A stretch of DNA of 64,000 nucleotides from contig JAUYAL010000018.1 in the NCBI GenBank assembly GCA_030693535.1, positions 6,227 to 70,226 of the forward strand, given 5' to 3'. Positions within the stretch are counted from its first letter, which is position 1. Each line of letters starts with the position of its first letter. The position numbers and the translations under genes are program-made. This DNA comes from Methylotenera sp. Lineage in GTDB: Bacteria; Pseudomonadota; Gammaproteobacteria; Burkholderiales; Methylophilaceae. Positions 1 through 7,962 of this stretch are shown here, one piece after another. The notes under the pieces were generated by a model, which was given only the letters and a program-made list of their open reading frames with translations, was not told where the DNA came from and did not search any database.

Positions 1-2222
1 TTGTTGTGCGCATGCAGCACATACTCTTTGTTAGTAAGGTTTTCTAGGTTAATTTGCAACCGTGCTTGTTTGTTGATCTTTGCAAATAATGCAGCATCTA
101 AGCGTGTGTATCCAGCTAAGGTAGTGCTTTGTGTTGCGGTTGGTGAAACCGCAAACATGTCAGAGCGGCTGATTACGCCGATAGCAACGCCCCATGTGTC
201 GTTAAAGTTGTAACGATTCCATAAAGAGAAAGTATGTTTAGGGGTTTGACCTAATTCTGCACCTTTAAGAATAGCCCCTATTCCTGAGCCTTGTTGTTTA
301 GTGACTTCACCATCTTGGAAGGCGTAGCCACCAAATACACTCCATTTGTCGGTAATGTTGCCAGCAACGCCTAATTCCACACCCTTAGTTTCTTGACCAT
401 CTACTAGTACTTGTAACGAGGCATTATTAGGGTCTTGAATTTGCACATTTTGACGTTCGAGCTTATAGATTGCAGCGGTTAATGCCAAGTTTGGATTTAT
501 GTCCCATTTTGCACCAACTTCATAGTTAATAAACTTCTCTGGCTCAAATGACTGATTAGTCAATGTTAGTGAAGTCAACTGCTCTCCAGCGCGCGGAACG
601 TATGACAGGCTATAGTTTGCATATAGTGATACTGGCTCAATGGGTTTAAAAATCAAACCAGCACGTGGTGATAGTAAATTGTCTGTGACGTTAAAACTTT
701 CAGAGATAGTTGTTCCTGTTCCAAGCCTTCTTATGCCATCAAAGTTCGTTTTGATATGATCGTGCCTTAGTCCTACAATGGCTTGCCATTGCGATGATAA
801 AATAATTTGATCTTGTAAATACAAACCAACGACATCTACTGTTGATTGGTTGTCGCGGAATGCATTGTTGCCATTTACCAAATTGGCTCTAAAACTCACT
901 GGCGTAATGGCAATTTGCGTGGCGTTATTGGCATTCAGTGTAACTTGTGTGCCTGTCGTATTGAAATCATTATTAAAGAATGCAGACAAGCGGTTATTAG
1001 ATGTATCTTGTGTACTTAACTCTAAACCAGCTAATAATTTATGTTCAACTGAACCCCATTTTGCTGTGTAAGTTAAATCAGTTTGGTTGATTAAATTTTC
1101 TCGTTCAGTTGAATCAATATAACCACGCACTGTGAAGTTGCCATTGTTAGCAACGGCACTATCTGCAAATACATTTTGGTAAAATTTATTGTAATGAGCA
1201 AAGCGTGTTTGATTTTTAACATTAATTCCGTTATCAAAGGCATGTTCAAATAATGCGTTAAACGCCACTGTTTCAGTTTCGGTAGGGCTTAAATCAGCGC
1301 TACCATAAAATGCTGAATCATTACCAAGATTAAAGGGTTTTCTATTTTTGATACTATTTCCTGTACCGTTAGCTGATGGAACGCCGCGGTCACTTACACG
1401 TTTATCTTCAAAGTATTCGGCACTGAGTACAATTTTGGTGTTGTCGTCAGGCTTAATTGTAATGGTTGGAGTGACGCCATAACGTTCTAAATTTACGCCA
1501 TCACGATATGAATCTGAGTTTTCATAGACAGCGTTAATACGAAATGCAATTTCATCATTAATTGCCTGACCAAAGTCAGCAGAAACACGTTTTTGGTCAT
1601 ATGCGCCATAGCTTGCGGTAATTTGACTAACAGGATCCCAGCCAGCTTCTTTAGATACTCGATTGACGACACCACCTGCACCGCCTCGGCCAAATATCAT
1701 ACCGCTGGGACCTTTTAAAACTTCAATACGATCAGTATTGTATAAGTCGCGATAAGTTTGAACATCGTCACGTGTGCCATCTATAAAGAAATCGCCAGTT
1801 GTTGCATTTCCTCTAAAAACAATGGCATCACGGTTGCCTTCTCCTTGAATGGCTGTTACACCAGGCACGTAACGAATGGCATCTGAAATACTTTGTACAG
1901 ATTGGTCTACAATTTGTTCTTGTGTAATAACAGCAATAGCTTGAGGAACATCGCGTAGCTTTGTATCGGTTTTGGTGGCAGTACTACTTCGTTTTGCGTT
2001 GTAACCTTTAATAGGTTTTGTGTCACTAATTACAGGTGCAGTAACTGTAATTTTTTTGAGCTGAATAGTTTGTTCGTTGCTATTGATTTCTGCAAAACTT
2101 GTTTTAGGCGCCATCCACACTAGAATGCTAGTGCTAGCTAATGCTATTTTGATAGCCAATTTAAGCTTGGAAGGTTGGTGGGCTTGTGTATTTTTTTTAA
2201 AATATAGATCGTTATACTTCAT
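1..2222 (-). CDS. TonB-dependent siderophore receptor (C-terminus cut by window edge)
   Basis: The frame is open from an ATG at 2222 to the left edge, giving about 740 residues without a stop. A signal peptide ends near SFA-E (residues about 45-50). A plug domain follows, with typical receptor phrases such as LRDVPQAIAVIT, YVPGVTAIQGEG, FFIDGTRDD and RIEVLKGPSGMIFGRGGAGG. A long beta-barrel comes next, ending at the edge with a NLTNKEY motif, so only the last few tens of residues are missing. The family takes up ferric siderophores across the outer membrane using TonB energy. The plug and barrel style is that of Fiu/FhuE-like catecholate or hydroxamate receptors, but the ligand cannot be read from sequence. 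A Fur-box-like site sits just upstream. Confidence 0.9.
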   Translation of the reverse strand, partial: MKYNDLYFKKNTQAHQPSKLKLAIKIALASTSILVWMAPKTSFAEINSNEQTIQLKKITVTAPVISDTKPIKGYNAKRSSTATKTDTKLRDVPQAIAVITQEQIVDQSVQSISDAIRYVPGVTAIQGEGNRDAIVFRGNATTGDFFIDGTRDDVQTYRDLYNTDRIEVLKGPSGMIFGRGGAGGVVNRVSKEAGWDPVSQITASYGAYDQKRVSADFGQAINDEIAFRINAVYENSDSYRDGVNLERYGVTPTITIKPDDNTKIVLSAEYFEDKRVSDRGVPSANGTGNSIKNRKPFNLGNDSAFYGSADLSPTETETVAFNALFEHAFDNGINVKNQTRFAHYNKFYQNVFADSAVANNGNFTVRGYIDSTERENLINQTDLTYTAKWGSVEHKLLAGLELSTQDTSNNRLSAFFNNDFNTTGTQVTLNANNATQIAITPVSFRANLVNGNNAFRDNQSTVDVVGLYLQDQIILSSQWQAIVGLRHDHIKTNFDGIRRLGTGTTISESFNVTDNLLSPRAGLIFKPIEPVSLYANYSLSYVPRAGEQLTSLTLTNQSFEPEKFINYEVGAKWDINPNLALTAAIYKLERQNVQIQDPNNASLQVLVDGQETKGVELGVAGNITDKWSVFGGYAFQDGEVTKQQGSGIGAILKGAELGQTPKHTFSLWNRYNFNDTWGVAIGVISRSDMFAVSPTATQSTTLAGYTRLDAALFAKINKQARLQINLENLTNKEYVLHAHN

Positions 2223-2263
2223 TTGTGGTTTTTTACGTTGATGTTATTGATATGAAATAATAA

Positions 2264-2287
2264 CGCAAATGAGAATCAATATCAATA
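2264..2287 (-). promoter_or_regulatory. Putative Fur box upstream of the TonB receptor
   Basis: On the minus strand this reads TATTGATATTGATTCTCATT, a good match to the Fur consensus of nested GATAAT/ATTATC-like hexamers. It lies 42 to 65 bases upstream of the receptor ATG, a normal operator position. This suggests iron-repressed expression. The call is by eye. Confidence 0.7.
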
Positions 2288-2299
2288 ACTTTATTCTTT

Positions 2300-2686
2300 G
2301 GGGAAGTTGTAGGAATTAGTAGATTGAATATTTGGAGGCAGTAATCCTATAAAAAAACAGGTTTAGGAAAATAATTCAAGTTGATGTAAAGAAATTTAGA
2401 TTCAACTTTTGGCTGAAAATGCAATTTACAATAACATCAAGTTCAATCAGCGTTTATCTGCACACATCTTTGTCAACGGGCCGAATAAAAACTCATTTTG
2501 TGGTGTGCTTGTCGGATTATGAGTTTCCCTCCAAAAAGCACAGGCCGTAATGGTTAACACGATTTACTATGCCACTAAAGTGGCATAGTAAAATGAGAAG
2601 GACTAACTATAAATTTGTTTATCTCTAATTGATAATCTGGGTTTAGGTATTGCGTGATAAATTAGTTCAAATTATCAGACTCAAAA
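2300..2686. other. Intergenic region without a recognised gene
   Basis: No convincing coding frame is seen between the receptor promoter and the DUF3301 stop. Two inverted repeats are present. One is a perfect 13-bp hairpin at 2563-2592 (listed separately). The other is a looser pair, AAACTCAT near 2490 and ATGAGTTT near 2520, which could pair around a 23-base loop. No known riboswitch or sRNA was recognised. Confidence 0.5.
2563..2592. repeat. Perfect 13-bp inverted repeat with 4-base loop
   Basis: Arm TTTACTATGCCAC (2563-2575), loop TAAA, and an exact complementary arm at 2580-2592. It lies about 95 bases past the DUF3301 stop in the direction of transcription. It could be a 3'-end stem-loop for the pilU-DUF3301 transcript, but no T-run follows on either strand, so it is not a standard intrinsic terminator. 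Confidence 0.6.
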
Positions 2687-2995
2687 TTAATCATTTTCTA
2701 GATAGGGTGGTATATGCCAAGCCCCTAATTGATTGCCTAGCAAGATGAGGTGGCAATGTAAGCGTTCTGCACCGCTGGCACTTACTTCAAACTCATAAGT
2801 GCGAAGAAAATTTACATGTCCACGGCCGTTACGTGCAAGCCATAGTTTATTGCATGAAACAGTTTCATCTAACAATTGTAGGTTGAAGCGCGCTGCAAGC
2901 TCACCACCTAATAAAATAGCTCTTTCTCTCTTATCCATGCTGTCTAGCCAAAACCAAGCAAGTGCAATTAAAATCAATAATAATGTTAGTTCCAT
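2687..2995 (-). CDS. DUF3301 family protein
   Basis: Small protein of 102 residues. One hydrophobic N-terminal segment (LTLLLILIALAWFWL, residues 3-17) is followed by a soluble domain with the family phrases MDKRERAI, GELAARF and LQLLDETV. The family is short and mostly uncharacterised in Gamma- and Betaproteobacteria. It starts only 10 bases after the pilU stop on the same strand, so the two are very probably co-transcribed. Its function is unknown; the membrane anchor and neighbour make a link to the envelope or to pilus retraction possible but unproven. Confidence 0.75.
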   Translation of the reverse strand: MELTLLLILIALAWFWLDSMDKRERAILLGGELAARFNLQLLDETVSCNKLWLARNGRGHVNFLRTYEFEVSASGAERLHCHLILLGNQLGAWHIPPYLEND

Positions 2996-3005
2996 TTAAT
3001 AGTTC

Positions 3006-4178
3006 TCATTCCTTAATTTCCGTATCAACATCTTCAGGTTCATCTTCATGCAAAGATAAGCTATCAACTTTAGATGAATTATCTTTTGTGCCCGCATTTT
3101 TTCCGTGCAATTTAAAGCGCAAGCGTAACTCGTTCATGGAATCTGAATTTCGCAATGCATCTTCTTCTGAAATGCGACCTTCTTCACAAAGCTTGAAGAG
3201 TGCTTGATCAAAGGTCTGCATGCCGAGTTCTACAGATTTAGCCATTGCCTCTTTAACCATGTTCGTTTCACCTTTTAAAATCAGGTCCGAAACAAGGGGA
3301 GAGTTAAGTAAAATTTCAATAGCTGCGGCACGACCACCACCGGCCTTAGAAACTAAACGCTGTGCGATGAATGCACGCAAGTTGAGCGACAAATCCATGT
3401 GCAGTTGCGAGTGACGTTCTTCAGGAAAGAAATTGATAATGCGATCTAGCGCTTGATTAGAGCTGTTTGCATGAAGTGTTGCCATGCACAGATGTCCTGT
3501 TTCGGCAAATGCTAAAGCAAATTCCATTGTTTCTCTGTCGCGAATTTCTCCTATTAAAATCACATCAGGCGCTTGTCGCAAAGTGTTTTTAAGTGCATTA
3601 AACCATCCGTTGGTATCTCTACCAACTTCACGATGCGTAATTAAACAGTTTTTGCTGGTATGTACGTATTCGACAGGATCTTCGACTGTAATAATATGCC
3701 CATAGCTATTTTCATTTCGGTAATCGATTAAAGCAGCAAGCGTGGTAGATTTCCCTGACCCCGTCCCACCGACCAAGATGACTAAGCCACGCTTGGTCAT
3801 CATGACGTCTTTCAGAACTTCTGGAAGGCCAAGCTCATCAATATTTGGAATCTTGGTGGTGATGGTGCGAAGTACCATACCAACTTTTTCTTGTTGCATG
3901 AATACATTGACCCGAAAGCGTCCAATTTCCTTAGGATAAATTGCGAAATTACATTCCTTTTCCGTCAAAAAATCTGCCCGTTGTTTTTCATTCATTAACG
4001 CGTCAGCAAAAGCTTTGGTGAGATCTCCATTGAGTTTTTGTTGCGTAACAGGCGTCATTTTCCCATCAATTTTCATTGCGGGTGGAAAGTCAGCGGCAAT
4101 AAACAGGTCAGATGCTTTTTTATCTAGCATGCCGCGTAGCAAGTTATGCATGTAATTTATTGCTTGTTCATTTGTCAT
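3006..4178 (-). CDS. pilU: Type IV pilus retraction ATPase PilU
   Basis: Hexameric secretion-type ATPase that helps PilT retract type IV pili at the inner-membrane base. Visible features in order: N-terminal ASDLFIAADFPPAMKIDGK domain; Walker A GGTGSGKSTT; Asp box TVEDPVEYVHT; Walker B DVILIGEIRD; His box AETGHLCMATLHANS; C-terminal PilU-type tail with ELRLRFKLHGK. The signatures QALDRIINFFPEERHSQL and LSLNLRAFIAQRLV are characteristic of PilU rather than PilT. The ATG at 4178 is chosen (390 residues) because GGGGG lies 6 bases upstream; an ATG at 4205 would add nine residues. No pilT or pilB lies beside it, which is unusual because pilT and pilU are often adjacent. A second PilU-like gene lies at 19822-20919. 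Confidence 0.9.
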   Translation of the reverse strand: MTNEQAINYMHNLLRGMLDKKASDLFIAADFPPAMKIDGKMTPVTQQKLNGDLTKAFADALMNEKQRADFLTEKECNFAIYPKEIGRFRVNVFMQQEKVGMVLRTITTKIPNIDELGLPEVLKDVMMTKRGLVILVGGTGSGKSTTLAALIDYRNENSYGHIITVEDPVEYVHTSKNCLITHREVGRDTNGWFNALKNTLRQAPDVILIGEIRDRETMEFALAFAETGHLCMATLHANSSNQALDRIINFFPEERHSQLHMDLSLNLRAFIAQRLVSKAGGGRAAAIEILLNSPLVSDLILKGETNMVKEAMAKSVELGMQTFDQALFKLCEEGRISEEDALRNSDSMNELRLRFKLHGKNAGTKDNSSKVDSLSLHEDEPEDVDTEIKE

Positions 4179-4283
4179 TAAAGCCCCCATTAATTTTTTA
4201 CGCAACTATTAGTTACTTTAGTTTATTATTTAGAATTGTAAGCTAAACCATCTAGTTATCAGATATAGTTTTAATTAGTTATT

Positions 4284-4976
4284 ATGGAAAATAATATTTC
4301 AATGGATTTAATGCGTGAAAAAGAAGCTATTAATGCTTATTTAAAACTATTGCAAGCTAAGGGTGGTAAAAGTGCGTTGTTACGTAGACGCTCATTATTT
4401 TTAGATCAATTGATTCTTAATCTAGCCAATAAAGAGCTTGACGGAAATGAGTATCGTGAAGCTGTTGAGACTCTTATGGAGATTATGCCTGCTGAAGATT
4501 GGCATGAAAGTCTTACTGCCGCCCGTGAGTTTTATCCATTTTGGACAGGGGATATTAAATCTATTGCTGCATTAAATGTAAGCCCAGGATTTGATGTAGC
4601 ACAAATTAGCTGGGCACCTTTACCCACCTCGTTAAAATCATTGATTGATAGCTTGGACACTGAAAAGTTTGATGCTTCTGAGACTTGGCCATTAAAGGCT
4701 TATTCGCAAGCGCTTCGCCAAGAGGGGTCAGAGCAGAGACTCGTAGATACGCGCGTTAAACTTGCGAAAATTTTGCTGATACGATTGAAAAATGCACCGT
4801 TAAAAAACCATAAGTCTTACCGAACAGCGGTTGATCAGACTTTACCATTGTTTAATATTAAAAATAATAGACGATTATTTCTAGTTGTTGTACGGGAGTT
4901 TTATCATTTTTGGACTGGGAATCCAGATGCAAGTAGTATGGTCCTTAAAGATGGCTCAGGTAATATTTTAATTTAA
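4284..4976 (+). CDS. Unknown protein built from two duplicated halves
   Basis: I do not recognise a named family for this 230-residue soluble protein. It shows an internal duplication. Each half has a helical stretch, then an RxAV segment, then an aromatic motif: EFYPFWTGD at residues 82-90 and EFYHFWTGN at 205-213. Similar spacing upstream (AYLKLLQAKGG versus AYSQALRQEGS) supports tandem duplication of about 120 residues. There is no signal peptide or membrane segment. It is transcribed divergently from pilU, with about 105 bases between the two starts, and lies upstream of the amtB control region. No function is proposed. Confidence 0.75.
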   Translation: MENNISMDLMREKEAINAYLKLLQAKGGKSALLRRRSLFLDQLILNLANKELDGNEYREAVETLMEIMPAEDWHESLTAAREFYPFWTGDIKSIAALNVSPGFDVAQISWAPLPTSLKSLIDSLDTEKFDASETWPLKAYSQALRQEGSEQRLVDTRVKLAKILLIRLKNAPLKNHKSYRTAVDQTLPLFNIKNNRRLFLVVVREFYHFWTGNPDASSMVLKDGSGNILI

Positions 4977-4997
4977 CACTTAGAAAAAAATCAAATT

Positions 4998-5014
4998 TGC
5001 ACTAATTTAGTGCA
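4998..5014. promoter_or_regulatory. Putative NtrC binding site 1
   Basis: TGCACTAATTTAGTGCA is a 17-base palindrome with perfect 8-base arms and matches the NtrC enhancer form (TGCACY-N5-RGTGCA). It lies about 100 bases upstream of a sigma-54 promoter serving amtB, a standard enhancer distance. Confidence 0.75.
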
Positions 5015-5027
5015 TGTCAATAGATGG

Positions 5028-5044
5028 CGCACTAATCACGTGCT
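5028..5044. promoter_or_regulatory. Putative NtrC binding site 2 (weaker)
   Basis: CGCACTAATCACGTGCT keeps the GCAC and GTGC cores of site 1 with the same spacing. It begins exactly 30 bases downstream of site 1, about three helical turns, which would put two NtrC dimers on the same DNA face as in known nitrogen-regulated enhancers. Confidence 0.55.
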
Positions 5045-5096
5045 TATAGTTAGGGTCGCCCTGAAGATATATATTATAAAACAACAGGTTAAATAT

Positions 5097-5112
5097 TGGC
5101 GCGCTATTTGCT
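5097..5112 (+). promoter_or_regulatory. Sigma-54 (-24/-12) promoter of amtB
   Basis: TGGCGCGCTATTTGCT has the invariant GG (5098-5099) and GC (5110-5111) separated by exactly 10 bases, matching TGGCAC-N5-TTGCW. With the two upstream NtrC-like palindromes it forms a complete nitrogen-limitation promoter. The predicted start lies around 5123, about 28 bases before the amtB ATG. Confidence 0.75.
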
Positions 5113-5150
5113 TGGATTTTTAGCATAAAAAACCACGGAGTATTATCAGA

Positions 5151-6341
5151 ATGGAAGTTTTAGTCTCTTCAAATGATGTTTTATTTGTTTTATTGGGCGC
5201 TATTATGGTGCTGGCAATGCACGCAGGATTCGCTTTTTTAGAAGTTGGTACTGTTCGTAAAAAAAATCAGGTCAATGCGCTAGTTAAAATTATGGCTGAT
5301 TTTTCAGTATCGACTATCGCCTATTTTTTTATTGGATATAGCATCGCTTATGGAATTAATTTTTTTAGTGGCGCTGAGGCTTTAGCTGCTAAAAATGGCT
5401 ACGATTTAGTTAAATTCTTTTTCCTGCTGACTTTCGCTGCAGCTATCCCCGCTATTGTCTCTGGAGGCATTGCAGAGCGAGCAAGGTTCAACCCACAACT
5501 TGCAGCCACTTTTTTTCTAGTGGGTTTTGTATATCCATTTTTTGAAGGTATCGCATGGAACAATCATTATGGTTTTCAAGATTGGTTAAATGTTTCATTT
5601 GGTGCTAAGTTTCACGATTTTGCAGGCTCAGTAGTTGTGCACGCAATGGGTGGTTGGATTGCTTTAGCTGCCGTATTTTTACTGGGAGCACGCAATGGAC
5701 GATATAGTAAAGATGGTCGTTTGCATGCATACCCACCTTCTAATATTCCATTTTTAGCATTGGGCGCATGGATTCTGACCGTAGGTTGGTTTGGTTTCAA
5801 TGTGATGTCGGCGCAAGCTATTCAGGGGATTTCTGGTTTAGTAGCCGTAAATTCTCTAATGGCATTGGTTGGCGGCACCTTGGCAGCATTAGTGATGGGT
5901 AAAAATGACCCTGGTTTTGTGCATAATGGCCCATTGGCTGGCTTGGTGGCGGTGTGTGCAGGTTCTGATGTGATGCACCCCTTAGGTGCACTTGCTACCG
6001 GTATCGTTGCTGGTGCATTGTTTGTCTGGGCCTTTAATCAAACGCAAAATCGCTTAAAAATTGATGACGTGCTTGGTGTTTGGCCTCTGCATGGTTTATG
6101 TGGTGCATGGGGTGGTATTGCGGCAGGAATTTTTGGCGCTAAAGCCTTTGGTGGGCTAGGAGGCGTGAGCTTTATGTCACAGTTGCTCGGTACTGGTTTA
6201 GGAGTGATTACAGCACTTATCGGCGGTATTCTTGTTTATGGAATACTTAAAAAACTAGTTGGCATTCGCATGGGCCAAGAAGAGGAATTTGATGGAGCTG
6301 ATTTAAGTATTCACAAAGTTGCAGCAACTGCGGATGATTGA
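5151..6341 (+). CDS. amtB: Ammonium transporter Amt/AmtB
   Basis: Inner-membrane ammonium channel of 396 residues with about eleven transmembrane helices. Visible hallmarks are GFAFLEVGTVRKKN near the N-terminus, FAAAIPAIVSGGIAERARF, DFAGSVVVHAMGGW carrying the first pore histidine, and WPLHGLCGAWGG carrying the second. The tail RMGQEEEFDGADLSIH is the conserved contact region for GlnK/PII proteins, which block the channel when nitrogen is plentiful. There is no cleavable signal peptide, unlike E. coli AmtB. A GGAG ribosome site lies 10 bases upstream. The usual partner glnK is not adjacent. NtrC sites and a sigma-54 promoter precede it. The convergent queG stop is 6 bases away. Confidence 0.95.
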   Translation: MEVLVSSNDVLFVLLGAIMVLAMHAGFAFLEVGTVRKKNQVNALVKIMADFSVSTIAYFFIGYSIAYGINFFSGAEALAAKNGYDLVKFFFLLTFAAAIPAIVSGGIAERARFNPQLAATFFLVGFVYPFFEGIAWNNHYGFQDWLNVSFGAKFHDFAGSVVVHAMGGWIALAAVFLLGARNGRYSKDGRLHAYPPSNIPFLALGAWILTVGWFGFNVMSAQAIQGISGLVAVNSLMALVGGTLAALVMGKNDPGFVHNGPLAGLVAVCAGSDVMHPLGALATGIVAGALFVWAFNQTQNRLKIDDVLGVWPLHGLCGAWGGIAAGIFGAKAFGGLGGVSFMSQLLGTGLGVITALIGGILVYGILKKLVGIRMGQEEEFDGADLSIHKVAATADD

Positions 6342-6347
6342 TTAAAT

Positions 6348-7457
6348 TTATATATTTTTTTGATGTTGCGCCAGTGCCCAGCTCACATGCTCGCGCAACA
6401 TTTCATTGCTATCATTCATGCGGTTTTGAAGGGCCGTAATAATTTCTGGCGTTGTTGTTGCATTACCTAAACCTACTGCAATATTTCTTAGCCAATGCGT
6501 ATAGCCTATGCGATAAATGGCGCTACCAGCCATTTTCTGCTTGAACTTTGCTTCACTCCACGAAAAGCATTCCAATAAGCTAATGTTGTCTAAACCATGT
6601 TTAACAGCAAAATCAGGCTCTTTGGTGGTTTCAGCAAACTTATTCCACGGACAAGCCAATTGGCAATCATCGCAGCCATATACTCGGTTACCAATCAGTG
6701 GCCTAAACTCAATAGGAATCGAAGTTTTAAGCTCAATTGTCAGGTATGAAATGCAACGCCGCGCATCTAATTCATATGGCGCAATAATGGCTTGAGTGGG
6801 GCAAATAGTGATGCAATTACTGCAACTACCGCAATGGTTAGATGATGGCAAATCAATTGGCAATGGTAAGTTAGTGTAAATTTCTCCTAAAAAGAACCAC
6901 GACCCCTTATTTTTATTTATTAGAAGTGTGTGTTTTCCACGCCAACCTAAACCAGCCTTTTCCGCCAGTGCGACTTCTAATACAGGTGCGCTATCGGTAA
7001 ACGCCCTATACTCAAATTGATAGTCCTCAAACATAGCGTTATTAATATTGGCAATTTCCACTTCAATTTTAGCGCATAATTTTTGGAGTTTATTACGCAT
7101 CACCTTGTGATAGTCGCGACCCAACGTGTAGCGCGATATAAAAGCTTTAGCGCCATCTTGTATTACATTTTCGCTATCTGCTGCATTAGGCGGTAAATAA
7201 TCTAATCTCGCAGAAATAATACGTACAGTGTTTGCTACTAATTCAGCAGGACGCGTGCGTTTCAAGCCGTGTTTTGCCATATAATTCATTTCACCATGAA
7301 AATTTTTAGCAATCCATTCTTGATGTGCCGCCTCAGCTTTTGTCAGATCGGTATCTGTAATGCCGATTTCGGAAAAACCAAGCGCGATTCCCCATTGCTT
7401 GATGTCAACGGAAAGTCGAGAGAATTGGTTATATGTAAAGTCGTGAGAAGTGCTCAT
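6348..7457 (-). CDS. queG: Epoxyqueuosine reductase QueG
   Basis: Cobalamin-dependent iron-sulfur enzyme that reduces epoxyqueuosine to queuosine in the wobble position of GUN-anticodon tRNAs, the last step of queuosine synthesis. The C-terminal half carries two ferredoxin-like clusters, CGSCSNCITICP and CDDCQLACP. A HEAT-like tail follows, with GYTHWLRNIAVGLGNA and LREHVSWALAQH. The ATG at 7457 gives 369 residues, the family length; a GTG at 7499 would add 14. The start codon overlaps the divergent tsaE start (CATG at 7455-7458), so both genes share one tiny control region. No strong ribosome site is visible for this gene. Confidence 0.93.
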   Translation of the reverse strand: MSTSHDFTYNQFSRLSVDIKQWGIALGFSEIGITDTDLTKAEAAHQEWIAKNFHGEMNYMAKHGLKRTRPAELVANTVRIISARLDYLPPNAADSENVIQDGAKAFISRYTLGRDYHKVMRNKLQKLCAKIEVEIANINNAMFEDYQFEYRAFTDSAPVLEVALAEKAGLGWRGKHTLLINKNKGSWFFLGEIYTNLPLPIDLPSSNHCGSCSNCITICPTQAIIAPYELDARRCISYLTIELKTSIPIEFRPLIGNRVYGCDDCQLACPWNKFAETTKEPDFAVKHGLDNISLLECFSWSEAKFKQKMAGSAIYRIGYTHWLRNIAVGLGNATTTPEIITALQNRMNDSNEMLREHVSWALAQHQKNI

Positions 7458-7962
7458 GGATAAGAATTTTACACGGGATTTGCTAGATGAGACCGCCACG
7501 CTGCAATTTGGAGCAGTTTTAGCCAGTATTATTCAGCCGAATTTAGCGATACAGCTGCACGGCGACTTGGGGGCAGGAAAAACCACCTTGGTGCGAGGCT
7601 TACTACATGCACTGGGTCATGTGGGTAAGGTAAAAAGTCCTACTTATACACTGGTGGAATCTTACAAAATTAAATCTCATGCTATTTCTAACTTAATGCT
7701 GTATCATTTTGACTTATATCGTTTTAATGATGAAGAAGAGTGGGAAGATGCGGGCTTTAGAGATTATTTTAATGCACATAGCGTTTGTTTAATTGAGTGG
7801 CCAGAAAAGGCACAAAATGTTTTACCAATGCCAGACCTTAATATTACTTTGTCTTTAAAGAATTTTGGTGAAAATATAGGCCGTAACATCTGTGTATCGG
7901 CTCGTACAGCTTTAGGACAACAATGTTTACAGCAGTTTCTACACAAAAATGAATCTATTTAA
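7456..7962 (+). CDS. tsaE: tRNA threonylcarbamoyladenosine biosynthesis ATPase TsaE
   Basis: P-loop ATPase that works with TsaB and TsaD to make N6-threonylcarbamoyladenosine at position 37 of ANN-decoding tRNAs. The 168-residue protein shows Walker A GDLGAGKTTLVRG, the family phrase KSPTYTLVESY, and HFDLYRF followed by the acidic EEWEDAGFRDYF and LIEWPEKA. The ATG at 7456 has GAGAAG upstream. The stop overlaps the start of the downstream amidase gene by 14 bases, the common tsaE-amidase arrangement in proteobacteria, so translation is probably coupled. Confidence 0.95.
   Translation: MDKNFTRDLLDETATLQFGAVLASIIQPNLAIQLHGDLGAGKTTLVRGLLHALGHVGKVKSPTYTLVESYKIKSHAISNLMLYHFDLYRFNDEEEWEDAGFRDYFNAHSVCLIEWPEKAQNVLPMPDLNITLSLKNFGENIGRNICVSARTALGQQCLQQFLHKNESI

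Noticed and set aside
1..2222. A possible frameshift in the TonB receptor
   Set aside because: I read the frame at the start, plug, barrel parts and the left edge, and all are in one continuous frame; the gene is only cut by the window edge.
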